35,106 bases of DNA from Sporomusaceae bacterium UBA7701 (GCA_002482545.1 DLGF01000008.1:1-35106); one strand, 5' to 3'. Shown: positions 23,430 to 32,291, counted from the stretch's first letter. Translations and numbers: made by a program. The notes: a model not told the origin generated them from the sequence alone.

Positions 23430-24176
23430 ATGGGCAGTTTGTTGGGAAGCAAAAGCACTTCGACCAGTAAAACAACGCCGTACAGCGGGAAATATGCGGA
23501 CCAGATTAACGATTTTTACAACAACACACTGATGAAAAATCTCAACACCCCGGCCACACCTTATACCGGGGATCTTACCGCCGGGCTGACGGATACCCAG
23601 AATAACGCCATGTCAAGATTGTCCGGGCTGGCTAATACAGGCGCGTTGACCAGCACGATTAATGGAGATTATCTTAACCCGGACAGCAATCCGTACCTTA
23701 GCCAATATTATGACCAAGCTGCCGATAAGGTTGGTAAAAGCCTCGCCGCGAACAACGACTATGTAAATTCGCAGTTTAACCAGCGCGGGCTGTATAACTC
23801 TTCAGCCAGGCAGGAGACTTTGCAGAAGCAGGCGGATAATGCCGCGGATACCCTTGCTAACGTGGCGACCAATATTTACGGCAGCGCTTATGATCAGGAG
23901 CGGCAGAGGCAAATGGACGCGATAAGCCAACAGGGCGGTCTGTATAATACGCTCTTTAACCAGGGGACTACAGAGCAGCAGACGGATCAAGCCGGCTTGT
24001 CCAACCAATACGCAGAATGGCTCCGGCAGCAGGGTGTCGATGAAAACGATATCAATAATATGATGCAGTACTTCGGGCTGGTTAAGAACCCAAGTCAGAC
24101 CACTACGCAAAGTTCTGGCGGACTAGGCAGCATTTTAGGGACTGGACTTGGCATTTACGCAAGCAAGAAGTGGTAA
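23430..24176 (+). CDS. Probable ejection/internal virion protein A
   Basis: The 248-residue protein is rich in Gln, Asn, Ser and Thr, with long helical Gln/Ala stretches (YNSSARQETLQKQADNAADT; YDQERQRQMDAISQQGGLYN) and a glycine-rich C terminus (SSGGLGSILGTGLGIYASKKW) that could be membrane-active. The location (before two more such proteins and after the tail genes) matches DNA-ejection proteins of T7/P22-type phages, which are packed in the head and released through the cell envelope. ATG 23430 follows the previous stop without a gap. Confidence 0.7.
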   Translation: MGSLLGSKSTSTSKTTPYSGKYADQINDFYNNTLMKNLNTPATPYTGDLTAGLTDTQNNAMSRLSGLANTGALTSTINGDYLNPDSNPYLSQYYDQAADKVGKSLAANNDYVNSQFNQRGLYNSSARQETLQKQADNAADTLANVATNIYGSAYDQERQRQMDAISQQGGLYNTLFNQGTTEQQTDQAGLSNQYAEWLRQQGVDENDINNMMQYFGLVKNPSQTTTQSSGGLGSILGTGLGIYASKKW

Positions 24177-24190
24177 AGGTGGGGTGACGG

Positions 24191-25309
24191 ATGGCTGATT
24201 TTAGCAGTTCGTTTGCCAACGCCCTTATGATCGGCAGCAGGATGAGGGCTTTGGACGATCAACGAAGGATTTTCAACGAGCAACGGACGGCCCAACGGGG
24301 ATTAGCCGGCTTGCTGCTACAGAATGCCGAGAGTAGCCAGAAACAACGGCTGACGGCCCAAAACGATGCATACAGGACAACGATGCAGCCCAACCTGGAA
24401 GCCGGTTTGGCTGCTATTTTTAGTGATGACAGTCCAGAGGAAAAGCAAGAGCAAACCAAAACGCTGTTACAACAGCAAAAGGAATTGACGCCGAAGTATG
24501 AGTCGGCGATGGCCAACACCTATACAAAGCTGGATCCCACACAAGCCGCTTCCTTAGCCGCCCAGGGGGTGAAGATGGGCCTGGATTACGATACCGCCAG
24601 CAAAATGACCGGTGACTATGTAAAAAATTTTAACGACAGTATTAAAAGCAATCAGTATGACCGTTATGCCAATATTTATAATACGGCGACGGATCCGCAG
24701 GAGAAGCTTCGGGCGGCGTTCAACATGGCAGCCACGGACAATACTCGGATGCCGTTGAACGATTTATTGGCTATTGCCGGCAAGAAGAATGTTCCGGTCA
24801 ATAACGGTGTTGGTCAGTTGGTTTACCAGACCGACATTCTGGGGAATTTTGACACAGATGTGGACGGCCGGCCTCAACCGGCGTTGGCTGTCCCGAATTA
24901 TCCAAACCCTGGCCAGGTTTTGGCGTCGAACACTCAGAAAGAAATCGCCCAAATCCATGAGAACGGTCAAACCATGCGGCAATTGAAGCAACTGGGAGCG
25001 ACTGCAAAAATGGCCGAGCAGCAAAAGGCGATGATGTACCGGCAAATTCTCTTGGATGCGTCGAAGTGGCAGGGCGACATGATAAATGAGGGCCGGCCTT
25101 ACCCGTATCCTGAATTGTTGGAAGAAGCGCAGGCCTACTTCGGTTCGGGCGGCCGTAGCGGCCAAGCGTCTGCCGGACAGCCCGGCAACCAGGATCCAAT
25201 CGGCGACTGGATAAGACGGGCGAAGCAGCAGGGAGCATCTGCCGAGCAGATTAAACAGGCGTTGCACGATAAAGGGTATGGCGATAGTTACGACAGCTGG
25301 GTATGGTAG
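24191..25309 (+). CDS. Probable ejection/internal virion protein B
   Basis: The 372-residue, mostly helical, glutamine-rich protein begins FSSSFANALMIGSRMRALDD and has extended coiled-coil regions (EEKQEQTKTLLQQQKELTPK; LASNTQKEIAQIHENGQTMR) and a C-terminal helical hairpin (WIRRAKQQGASAEQIKQALH). It is the second protein of a three-gene ejection set and its end overlaps no other gene; the next ATG is 9 bases further. It probably forms part of the trans-envelope ejection channel. No enzyme motif is visible. Confidence 0.7.
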   Translation: MADFSSSFANALMIGSRMRALDDQRRIFNEQRTAQRGLAGLLLQNAESSQKQRLTAQNDAYRTTMQPNLEAGLAAIFSDDSPEEKQEQTKTLLQQQKELTPKYESAMANTYTKLDPTQAASLAAQGVKMGLDYDTASKMTGDYVKNFNDSIKSNQYDRYANIYNTATDPQEKLRAAFNMAATDNTRMPLNDLLAIAGKKNVPVNNGVGQLVYQTDILGNFDTDVDGRPQPALAVPNYPNPGQVLASNTQKEIAQIHENGQTMRQLKQLGATAKMAEQQKAMMYRQILLDASKWQGDMINEGRPYPYPELLEEAQAYFGSGGRSGQASAGQPGNQDPIGDWIRRAKQQGASAEQIKQALHDKGYGDSYDSWVW

Positions 25310-25317
25310 GTGATAAA

Positions 25318-28300
25318 ATGGCAACTCTGGACGATGTTTTGAATAGCTTGCCGAGGGCTCCGCAGGGTTACGGGCAAGACCTGGATGGTGTGCTGAACAG
25401 TCTGCCGCCTGCCCCCCGAAGTTTTTTCGGTGGCTCCGGTCCCCAAGGGCTTGCCCGCGATAGCGGGACCGACACAAGCCAGGATATAATCGGTTCGACG
25501 CCGCAGGTCCGAGACTTCGCCCGGGCGGCCGGGAATTACAAAGCGGGGGCGGCTTCCAGCCTGGACGAGTGGCAAAGAGCTTATCAAGGATCGAAAGGCG
25601 CGGACACGCCCATATTCGTGACGCAAGGCGGTGAGATACACCGCCAGCCCACTGATTGGGAAGTGGAAGCAGAGCGGCAGGCCTATCGCGATATCGTCGC
25701 GGGGCCCGCCGGTAATATCGCTATCACCCCCGGGGTGCCGGCGCCGGTCCGGAGTGCTGCCGGGGCGTTATTCGCTCCGGTGCTTGTGGGCGACATTGTA
25801 GATGAATATACCCGGCAGGCGGAAGTTGACGCCGGCACTCCCCGCCAATATGCCGGCGGGGGCCCGGGAGGTTTGTGGCGGGACAGTCGTGGCGAAGCCG
25901 GCCCACCTGACCGGTTGGGCGCGACCCTGCACAAGACACTGATTTCTCCGGTTATAAGCCCATTGAAAGAGGCTGCCGGCGATCCGGTGGGATTCGCCGC
26001 CGACCTTTCCGAGCATCCCACGAAGACCTGGGAGAAAGTTTTCCTTCCGGGGGCCGTATTGGGCGGGCCTGTGAGGGCGATAGGCCGGGAAGGGTATCGG
26101 GGTGTAAAAGGGGCAATCGATAGCAAGCTCGAAAAGGTGCTGAATGAATTGCCGGAAGCGCCTAGCCTGGCTCCGGAGGCAATAAATCCTAGTGAAAGCC
26201 GGTATATAAACGACAATTTACGTGCGGAAGAAACTGTTGCTAATGCGCCGGAAAAACGGCCGGCGCAATCTTCTGTTGCAACGGTGCTGGGCGAACTTCC
26301 GCCCGCAGACGAAATTATCCTGCCGGGAAACCGGGGCGGCGGGCAGATCATCATTCCGGGCGACTACCGGCTAACCCCGGAATTGCCCAGCGCGGAGAAT
26401 ATTATCGACGCCCGGGACCGCGCGCGCCGAACTATGTCCGGTCAGCCTGGGGAAAGAATCATCAACGTCCCGGAAGGCCGGCCGCTGAATGAAATGCTAA
26501 ACAGTTTACCTCCCGCGGTATCGCGACAAGGCAGAGACTTCACCACCCAGTTGCAGCAGTTTAAAGATGCCGTTTCATCTGTGGAATCCGGCGGCGATTA
26601 TGGCGTACAAAATTCCATCGGGGCGAGCGGAAAGTATCAGTTCATGCCTGACACTTGGCGCGGCGTCATGCGGGAAATGGGCTACGCCGAAGATACGGCT
26701 ATGACGCCGGCCATGCAGGAAAAAGCGGCCGATTATCTCATGACGAGGTATTATAACGAGTTTGGCGGCGACTGGGGCAAGGTTGCCGTTGCATGGCAGG
26801 CCGGGCCGGGCCGGGCGCTATGGAGTGATGAGCGGCTTTCCGCTATAAATGACGGGAATATAACTCCTGTCGAGTACCGCGAAAGAGTTTTGGCGAACAT
26901 GGGCGAAGTGCGGCCGCAGGAAAATTCTTTTCCAGCAAGAACGGAATCCGGCGATGCGTATAAAACGGTCCTTGGGGATGAAGCTCCGGCTTTGCCTGGT
27001 GTGGAAGAAGCGACTGCAGCGGATATGACAGACCTGGCTAATCGATTGGCGACAGCCTATGCCGCTAAAGATTATGCTGAAGTAGCAAATATCGCCGAGC
27101 AAATGGGCAGCCCGAAGGTTGCGGAAGGCTTTAGAAAAATGCTGGGTAACGATAGGTCCGCGCTGGTTGACGATATAAAAAACCCTTCTCCTGCTTTAGG
27201 AGAAGGGTATAAAACGGAATCCGGCAAGGATCTGCGTGCGGCACATCCCTATGACTATATAACAAAACTGGACGGCACTGTTGATTTTGGGGAAATTCCT
27301 CCGGGTTCAGAGCAAATAGCCGGTGTCGAGCCCGGAAAAATCCGGTTACAGGTAGGAACGCAGGACTATGGCACGAAAAACGGCTTTGGGCTGTTGCATA
27401 TCAAGGATATCCGGGAACAGCAAATAAAAAAACTCGGCTACAACAGCGCCGAGGATTATGTCTTAAATATCGTTTCGAGTTATGACCACATTCTTCCTGG
27501 GAAAAACGGTCGATTGTTGCTGGTGAAAGAAGGGCGTCCTTACGGAGTGTCCGCTATCGAATTGATTAAGCATTATCAAAACGGCGAAACATTCTACACC
27601 GTCAAGACGGCCATCCCGCAAAACAGCCGGCGGTTAAAAATGGATGAATCACTGTGGACGAAGACCGCAGTTTCTTCGCCGGCTGCTCCCGATACAGCCA
27701 TGCTTACGCGCGGCAGCGAACTGCCTGGACCGGTCAACAACGTCGGGGACCGGCGCGCGAGCGTCAGCAATCACAGTGATTCTCTTACCCATAATATACA
27801 ACAAGAACCGAAAATATTCAATGGTGATCCGGAACTTGATTTTATGGCTACCGGCATGACGGTGCCGCAGAATAGTCCGCGCCCGCAGATTGCTTCCGGA
27901 AATGTGGCCTTGGGCACGATTTCCCGCAAAGAGATTATGAATAAGATTAGTGACCTATTTACGGATGTGAGAACCGGACGCCTGGGCATGCGCGGTGTGC
28001 TGGGATGGTTCAACCGGAATACAGATATAATCCGGACGAAGGATTATGCCGACTTCCGGGCCGCAATGCATGAGGTGGGGCATTATCTGGACAAAGGCCT
28101 CGGGCTGAACAGAGACCCCCGGTTCGATAGCGAATTGATCAGCGCCGTACAGCGCCGCTTCGGCAATGCTTATAACCATTTGCCGGTAGAACGGCTGCGC
28201 GGGGAAGGGATAGCCGAATTCATCCACGATTATACGACGGATCCCGCCCGCGCCCAGGCCGAGTTCCCCAACTATTATTCGGCGTTCGAATTGATGCTTT

Positions 28301-30858
28301 CCCGAGAACCGGCGGTTAAAAACAGCCTACTGCAAGCACGGGATATGCTGCACACCTGGTATAACCAGGCCGCGCAAGACCGGGTGAAAGGGTCCATTTC
28401 CTCCGGCGACAGCCGCACCGGGGTGCAAAAGGCACTTGACGCCGCCAGGCAGCCCAAGGAAACGGCCGGTGCTGTCCTGGAACGTGGCAAGGAGTTGGCC
28501 AATACCGCCTACGACAAACTTTTTGACCAGCTCGCGCCCCTTGACCGAATGATGAGGGATATTGAAAAGGCGACAGGGCAAAAAATCCCGCTGGCGCAGG
28601 ATGTGTTCAAGCAAGCCTGGTTGACGCGGGGCTGGGCTGGGAAAGCAGAAACGCTTATCGAACGCGGTTTGCCCGAGCAAAATGTGCCGGCTTTTAAGGA
28701 CATTGTTAAAAAGGTCGAGAAGGACCAGGAGGGCTTCAGTGCTTTTGTGGTGGCCATGCGGGAACTGGACGCCTACGCCATGGAAGACCGTGGCGAAGCT
28801 AAGTTTAAACATGCCGTTTCCCGTTATGACGCTATGCAGACTGTGGCAGCCGGCAGACTAAAGCCGGAATTTATCGAGGCACAGAAAGACCTGGTGAAGT
28901 TCCAAAACCACTTGCTGGATATCTTGGTCGACGCCGGCATAAAAGACCGTGCTTCCGTCGAACTGATGAAAGCGCGCTGGCCGAACTATGCCCCGTTTTT
29001 CCGAGAGTTTGATGATGCTGCAGTAGACAGATTTTTTAGCACTCGCGGGGGCTTTGCCAACGTTACGGACCCGGTAAAGAAGTTCAAGGGTAGCACACGG
29101 GACATAATAAACCCTCTCGAAAGCATTATAAAGAACACCTACCAGTTTATAAACCTGGCCGAACGCAATAAAGTAGGGCGCTTGTTCGTCAATCTTGCCC
29201 AACAGCCGGGTATTGGTAAGCTGATCGAGAAGGTAAAGGGGAATGCAAGTACGACAGATAGCACTTTTTCCGTGTGGAACAACGGAAAAAAAGAAGTGTA
29301 CCAGACAACTCCGGAACTGTATCGAGCGATTATGCTGCTGGACCGCGAGCCGGCGCAGGGCATATCGAAGATTCTTTCCATTCCCGCGGGTTGGCTCCGG
29401 GCCGGCGCCGTACTATCGCCGGAGTTTATTGTCCGGAACCCCGTGCGGGATGCCTGGAGCGCTTTTATCTACTCCAAATACGGGTTTATCCCTGGCCTAG
29501 ATACCTTCCGGGGTTTAATGCATTTCCTCAAGAAAGATGATTTGTACTGGGAATACATGAACAGCGGCGCGGCTCACTCGGCGATGGTCAGCCTGGACCG
29601 GGATTATCTGGCGCAGAATATCCGCAGCTTAATGGAAAAATCAACCGTTCAAAAATTGATTACTCCGCTCAATCCGAAGACTTATATTGATATCCTTCGG
29701 GCTTTCTCAGAAGCTACCGAGGTAGCAACACGGCTTGGTGAATTTGAGAACGCCCGAAAAGGCTACAGCGGCGTTGTAAATCGCCTGCTTAGTAGCCGGC
29801 GGACGCCTAGAAGCGTGGAAGAAGCGGCTCTGGGTGCGAGGGATGTAACCCTGGACTTCAGCCGGTCGGGGACGTGGGGCAAAGAAGTCAACAAATATGT
29901 GGCGTTCTGGAATGCGACGGTGCAGGGTGCTGACAAGATGGCACGAGCTTTTAAAGAAAATCCGGTGGGTACTTCCGCTAAAGTATTCATGTCCATCACC
30001 TTGCCGTCTATCGTTTTGTACTACATGAACCGGGATGATCAACGTTATCAAGAGTTACCCCAATGGCAAAAAGACTTGTTCTGGATTATCCCGACGAAAG
30101 ACACGCTTATCCGCATTCCGAAACCCTTTGAATTGGGTATTCTGTTTGGCACTTCCGTGGAACGATTGCTGCAGTATGTTGATAAAAAGAATCCGAATGC
30201 TTTTAAAGACCTTGGAAAAACAACACTGGACGCTATGTTGCCGGGCTGGATACCCACGGCCATGTTGCCTGTTATCGAATGGACAACGAACTATTCCATG
30301 TTCATGGGGCGGAATATTGTTCCCCAAAGCCAAAGCAAGCTGCCGCCCAAGCTGCAGTATGGGGCGAATACCTCTGCGCTCGGCAAGTACATTGGGGAGA
30401 AGTTCGATGTGTCACCTTCCAAGGTAGATAATACCATTCGGGGGTATACCGGGGGGCTTGGCGGCCTAGCAATGTTCGGCTCCGATGTAGCAGCCGGCGC
30501 TTTTGATAACAGGCCGGCCATGCGCTTATCTGAGTTGCCGGGTATTCGCGCCTTCACTGCTACGCCGTACAAGAGCAGCCAATCGGTGCAGGAGTTTTAT
30601 GATAAATACGGCGAGCAAGATCGGCTATACAACGCATGGCGGCAGACCGGGAAACGCCCCCAGGAGTTTGACCCCGTCCAGTACGAACGCCTGAAGGCGG
30701 TCGGCCAGATTATGTCCGAGGTCAATAAACTGGAAAAGCGGATCATGGCTGATACGAAATTGAGTAGCGAAGAAAAACGAAACCGCCTGGACCAGTTACA
30801 AGTCCGGGCGGTTAACTATGCGCGTATGGGGCTCTATAAAAAGAAGATAGCTCAATGA
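25318..30858 (+). CDS. Giant polyvalent ejection protein: lysozyme, nuclease-like, metallopeptidase-like, LPD38
   Basis: The product is about 1846 residues (numbering from ATG 25318, chosen for the AGGTGAT upstream). The N-terminal 400 residues are disordered with five VLNSLPxAP-type motifs. A lytic transglycosylase/lysozyme-like domain spans about 410-510 (SSVESGGDYG with E423; WQAGPG). A region at about 640-780 (GFGLLHIKDIREQQI; NGETFYTVKTAIP) resembles the PBECR (barnase-EndoU-colicin-RelE) nuclease domains. HEVGH at 918-922 with GEGIAEF at 962-968 fits a zinc metallopeptidase. From about 1358 (AGAVLSPEFIVRNPVRDAW) the protein resembles LPD38. Such polyvalent proteins enter the cell with the DNA; the effector roles here are inferred. 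Confidence 0.88.
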   Translation: MATLDDVLNSLPRAPQGYGQDLDGVLNSLPPAPRSFFGGSGPQGLARDSGTDTSQDIIGSTPQVRDFARAAGNYKAGAASSLDEWQRAYQGSKGADTPIFVTQGGEIHRQPTDWEVEAERQAYRDIVAGPAGNIAITPGVPAPVRSAAGALFAPVLVGDIVDEYTRQAEVDAGTPRQYAGGGPGGLWRDSRGEAGPPDRLGATLHKTLISPVISPLKEAAGDPVGFAADLSEHPTKTWEKVFLPGAVLGGPVRAIGREGYRGVKGAIDSKLEKVLNELPEAPSLAPEAINPSESRYINDNLRAEETVANAPEKRPAQSSVATVLGELPPADEIILPGNRGGGQIIIPGDYRLTPELPSAENIIDARDRARRTMSGQPGERIINVPEGRPLNEMLNSLPPAVSRQGRDFTTQLQQFKDAVSSVESGGDYGVQNSIGASGKYQFMPDTWRGVMREMGYAEDTAMTPAMQEKAADYLMTRYYNEFGGDWGKVAVAWQAGPGRALWSDERLSAINDGNITPVEYRERVLANMGEVRPQENSFPARTESGDAYKTVLGDEAPALPGVEEATAADMTDLANRLATAYAAKDYAEVANIAEQMGSPKVAEGFRKMLGNDRSALVDDIKNPSPALGEGYKTESGKDLRAAHPYDYITKLDGTVDFGEIPPGSEQIAGVEPGKIRLQVGTQDYGTKNGFGLLHIKDIREQQIKKLGYNSAEDYVLNIVSSYDHILPGKNGRLLLVKEGRPYGVSAIELIKHYQNGETFYTVKTAIPQNSRRLKMDESLWTKTAVSSPAAPDTAMLTRGSELPGPVNNVGDRRASVSNHSDSLTHNIQQEPKIFNGDPELDFMATGMTVPQNSPRPQIASGNVALGTISRKEIMNKISDLFTDVRTGRLGMRGVLGWFNRNTDIIRTKDYADFRAAMHEVGHYLDKGLGLNRDPRFDSELISAVQRRFGNAYNHLPVERLRGEGIAEFIHDYTTDPARAQAEFPNYYSAFELMLSREPAVKNSLLQARDMLHTWYNQAAQDRVKGSISSGDSRTGVQKALDAARQPKETAGAVLERGKELANTAYDKLFDQLAPLDRMMRDIEKATGQKIPLAQDVFKQAWLTRGWAGKAETLIERGLPEQNVPAFKDIVKKVEKDQEGFSAFVVAMRELDAYAMEDRGEAKFKHAVSRYDAMQTVAAGRLKPEFIEAQKDLVKFQNHLLDILVDAGIKDRASVELMKARWPNYAPFFREFDDAAVDRFFSTRGGFANVTDPVKKFKGSTRDIINPLESIIKNTYQFINLAERNKVGRLFVNLAQQPGIGKLIEKVKGNASTTDSTFSVWNNGKKEVYQTTPELYRAIMLLDREPAQGISKILSIPAGWLRAGAVLSPEFIVRNPVRDAWSAFIYSKYGFIPGLDTFRGLMHFLKKDDLYWEYMNSGAAHSAMVSLDRDYLAQNIRSLMEKSTVQKLITPLNPKTYIDILRAFSEATEVATRLGEFENARKGYSGVVNRLLSSRRTPRSVEEAALGARDVTLDFSRSGTWGKEVNKYVAFWNATVQGADKMARAFKENPVGTSAKVFMSITLPSIVLYYMNRDDQRYQELPQWQKDLFWIIPTKDTLIRIPKPFELGILFGTSVERLLQYVDKKNPNAFKDLGKTTLDAMLPGWIPTAMLPVIEWTTNYSMFMGRNIVPQSQSKLPPKLQYGANTSALGKYIGEKFDVSPSKVDNTIRGYTGGLGGLAMFGSDVAAGAFDNRPAMRLSELPGIRAFTATPYKSSQSVQEFYDKYGEQDRLYNAWRQTGKRPQEFDPVQYERLKAVGQIMSEVNKLEKRIMADTKLSSEEKRNRLDQLQVRAVNYARMGLYKKKIAQ
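27182..27208. repeat. 11-bp perfect inverted repeat inside the giant gene
   Basis: ACCCTTCTCCT (27182-27192), loop GCTTT and AGGAGAAGGGT (27198-27208) form a perfect stem. It encodes NPSPALGEG just before the nuclease-like domain. This type of PSPxxGEG-coding palindrome is known from small repetitive elements in bacterial genomes, so it may mark an inserted element or a domain junction. Confidence 0.7.
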
Positions 30859-31052
30859 CGGCGCTGCCTGAGACAGTTCCACACCCATAGTACGGCGAAT
30901 ACAGGGAAAACTGCAGCAACAAACATTCCGTACATTTCGAAAAACGCTCCGGCCAGCGACATAAAAAAGATAATTGCCGGAACGAACAACCAAAGACAGA
31001 TGGCACCGATTGCAGCGCCTAATAGTTCGCCGAATACTTTTAATACGGTCAA
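30852..31052 (-). CDS. Opposite-strand small membrane protein
   Basis: A 66-residue very hydrophobic protein is encoded opposite to the late genes. It has a first membrane segment at about residues 10-35 (LLGAAIGAICLWLFVPAIIF), a second at about 43-58 (MFVAAVFPVFAVLWVW) and a basic end (RQRRH). I favour TTG at 31052 with GAGGTG 6 bases upstream; a GTG at 31061 is in frame. Its 3' end overlaps the giant gene by 7 bases and its 5' end lies before the holin gene. An antiholin-like or superinfection role is possible, but the family is not recognised. Confidence 0.45.
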   Translation of the reverse strand: MTVLKVFGELLGAAIGAICLWLFVPAIIFFMSLAGAFFEMYGMFVAAVFPVFAVLWVWNCLRQRRH

Positions 31053-31056
31053 GGAT

Positions 31057-31100
31057 AACACCTCGCTATGCCTGGTATCTTCTAGGCGCGTCGGGGTGTT
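31057..31100 (+). other. Nested hairpin upstream of the holin gene
   Basis: AACACC (31057-31062) pairs with GGTGTT (31095-31100), with an inner GCCT/AGGC pair (31070-31073 and 31084-31087). TTCC and CTTTG follow. It could be a weak terminator ending the ejection-gene transcript or a control element for lysis timing. Only the pairing is seen. Confidence 0.4.
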
Positions 31101-31158
31101 TCCTTTGCCTTGTTATACCCGATTTGGGATATTTCGTTATAAAAAGGAGCGTGAAAAA

Positions 31159-31605
31159 GTGGAATTCACACAAATCAAAATTAAGGTTTTTGCCGCCGGT
31201 TCGGCACTTGGCGCGGTGCTGTCGTTTCTGATCGGGGGCTTTGACGCGCCGGTAAAAGCGCTTTTGGTGCTGATTTGCGTCGATTATGCCACCGGGATCC
31301 TCGCCGCCTGGAAGACGGGCATGTTAAACAGCCACAAAGGATTTCAGGGGCTCGGGAAAAAGGTCGCGATCGTCGCCATTGTGGCATTTGCCAACATGCT
31401 GGATCTTTCGATGGCGCTAAATCACACGCTGCGGTCAATGGCCGTATTTGGCTTTGCCGGCATGGAGGGGATGAGTATCATTGAAAACGTCGACCGGGCC
31501 GGATACGGGGCCTATATTCCGCCGTTTATCCGGCAAAAATTTGCTCAACTAAGGGAAGAAAAAGGAATTATTATTCAAGAAGGGAGCGACAAAAGTAAAT
31601 GCTAG
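31159..31605 (+). CDS. Holin, phage_holin_4 (toxin secretion/lysis) family
   Basis: The 148-residue protein has three hydrophobic segments: about 10-28 (VFAAGSALGAVLSFLIGG), 31-50 (APVKALLVLICVDYATGILA) and 72-92 (VAIVAIVAFANMLDL...). The family signature CVDYATGILAAWKTGMLNSH and later GMEGMSIIENVDRAGYGAYI are clear marks of the phage_holin_4 family. It opens the cytoplasmic membrane to release endolysin. GTG 31159 is chosen because AAGGAG at 31144-31149 is 9 bases upstream; the open frame upstream is longer but unsupported. Its stop overlaps the endolysin ATG by 7 bases. Confidence 0.92.
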   Translation: MEFTQIKIKVFAAGSALGAVLSFLIGGFDAPVKALLVLICVDYATGILAAWKTGMLNSHKGFQGLGKKVAIVAIVAFANMLDLSMALNHTLRSMAVFGFAGMEGMSIIENVDRAGYGAYIPPFIRQKFAQLREEKGIIIQEGSDKSKC

Positions 31606-32207
31606 GTAAATTGTCCAGCGTGTACGAAAGCAATGGTGATCCCGGCTGCATATCATCCGGCGCGGGAGACGCCGGCGGCGTGAGCTACGGGACCTATCAG
31701 CTTGCAACCAATACCGGCAGCGTGGATCGTTTTGTCCGATGGCTTAACGATAGCCATCATCCGGCAGGGATGGTTTTAAGCGGCAAGCGCGCCGGCAGCC
31801 GGGAGTTTTCGGCGGCCTGGAAATTCTGCGCGGAAAACTTGGCCGACTTCGGTGATATTCAGCACGAATATATCCGTCACCTATACTATGACCCTGCCGT
31901 GGCCGCGCTCCGGGACGCCTACTGGAACATCGAAAACCACCACGAAGTAATGAAAGATGTGGTATGGTCCCGCGCCGTGCAGTACGGTCCCGGCTACATC
32001 GTGGAGATGTTCGAAACCGCCGCTAAGTACCTTGGACACCCCAATCTATCCTATGTGGACGCGCCGGACTTTGACGCGGCGATGATCCGCGCCATCTATC
32101 TGGAGGTCTGCAAAACGCCCGAATGGACCGGCGGGAGCCCGGCTTTACGCGCAGGGCTGTATAGCAGGTTCGAAAACGAATGCAGCGATGCCTTAGCGGC
32201 AATATAG
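31599..32207 (+). CDS. Endolysin-like protein (VgrG-related/lysozyme-type)
   Basis: The 202-residue protein begins MLGKLSSVYESNGDPGCISS, then GDAGGVSYGTYQLATNTG. This E-S-x-G...GGxSYGxYQ pattern resembles lysozyme/chitosanase-like endolysins and proteins annotated as VgrG-related in Firmicutes prophages; E10 is the likely catalytic acid. The rest (FGDIQHEYIRHLYYDPAVAA; VVWSRAVQYGPGYIVEMFE) matches the helical body of the same family. Overlap with the holin gene and the following spanin-like genes place it in the lysis cassette, where it would cut peptidoglycan. No signal peptide is present, consistent with holin-dependent release. Confidence 0.85.
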   Translation: MLGKLSSVYESNGDPGCISSGAGDAGGVSYGTYQLATNTGSVDRFVRWLNDSHHPAGMVLSGKRAGSREFSAAWKFCAENLADFGDIQHEYIRHLYYDPAVAALRDAYWNIENHHEVMKDVVWSRAVQYGPGYIVEMFETAAKYLGHPNLSYVDAPDFDAAMIRAIYLEVCKTPEWTGGSPALRAGLYSRFENECSDALAAI

Positions 32208-32222
32208 CGGCAGAGGTGTAAC

Positions 32223-32291
32223 ATGGAATATTTCAACATTGTCAAATGTAAGGGAGCTATCCGAATAAGAATAGGGGGCGATTCCAATTGA
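32223..32291 (+). CDS. 22-residue ORF in the lysis cassette
   Basis: ATG 32223, with AGAGGTG just upstream, opens a 22-codon frame (MEYFNIVKCKG, then AIRIRIGGDSN). Its TGA stop at 32289-32291 overlaps the TTG start of the next gene (TTGA), which is typical of translational coupling. It is basic and beta-prone. It may be a real small protein or a leader that delivers ribosomes to the spanin-like gene. Confidence 0.5.
   Translation: MEYFNIVKCKGAIRIRIGGDSN

Noticed and set aside
24764..25477. 237-codon reverse frame over the ejection protein genes
   Set aside because: Antisense of GC-rich coding sequence, Arg/Pro-rich product, no independent evidence.
30974..31231. Forward frames in the region before the holin start
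   Set aside because: They lack ribosome binding sites and overlap the well-supported holin frame or the reverse hydrophobic gene.
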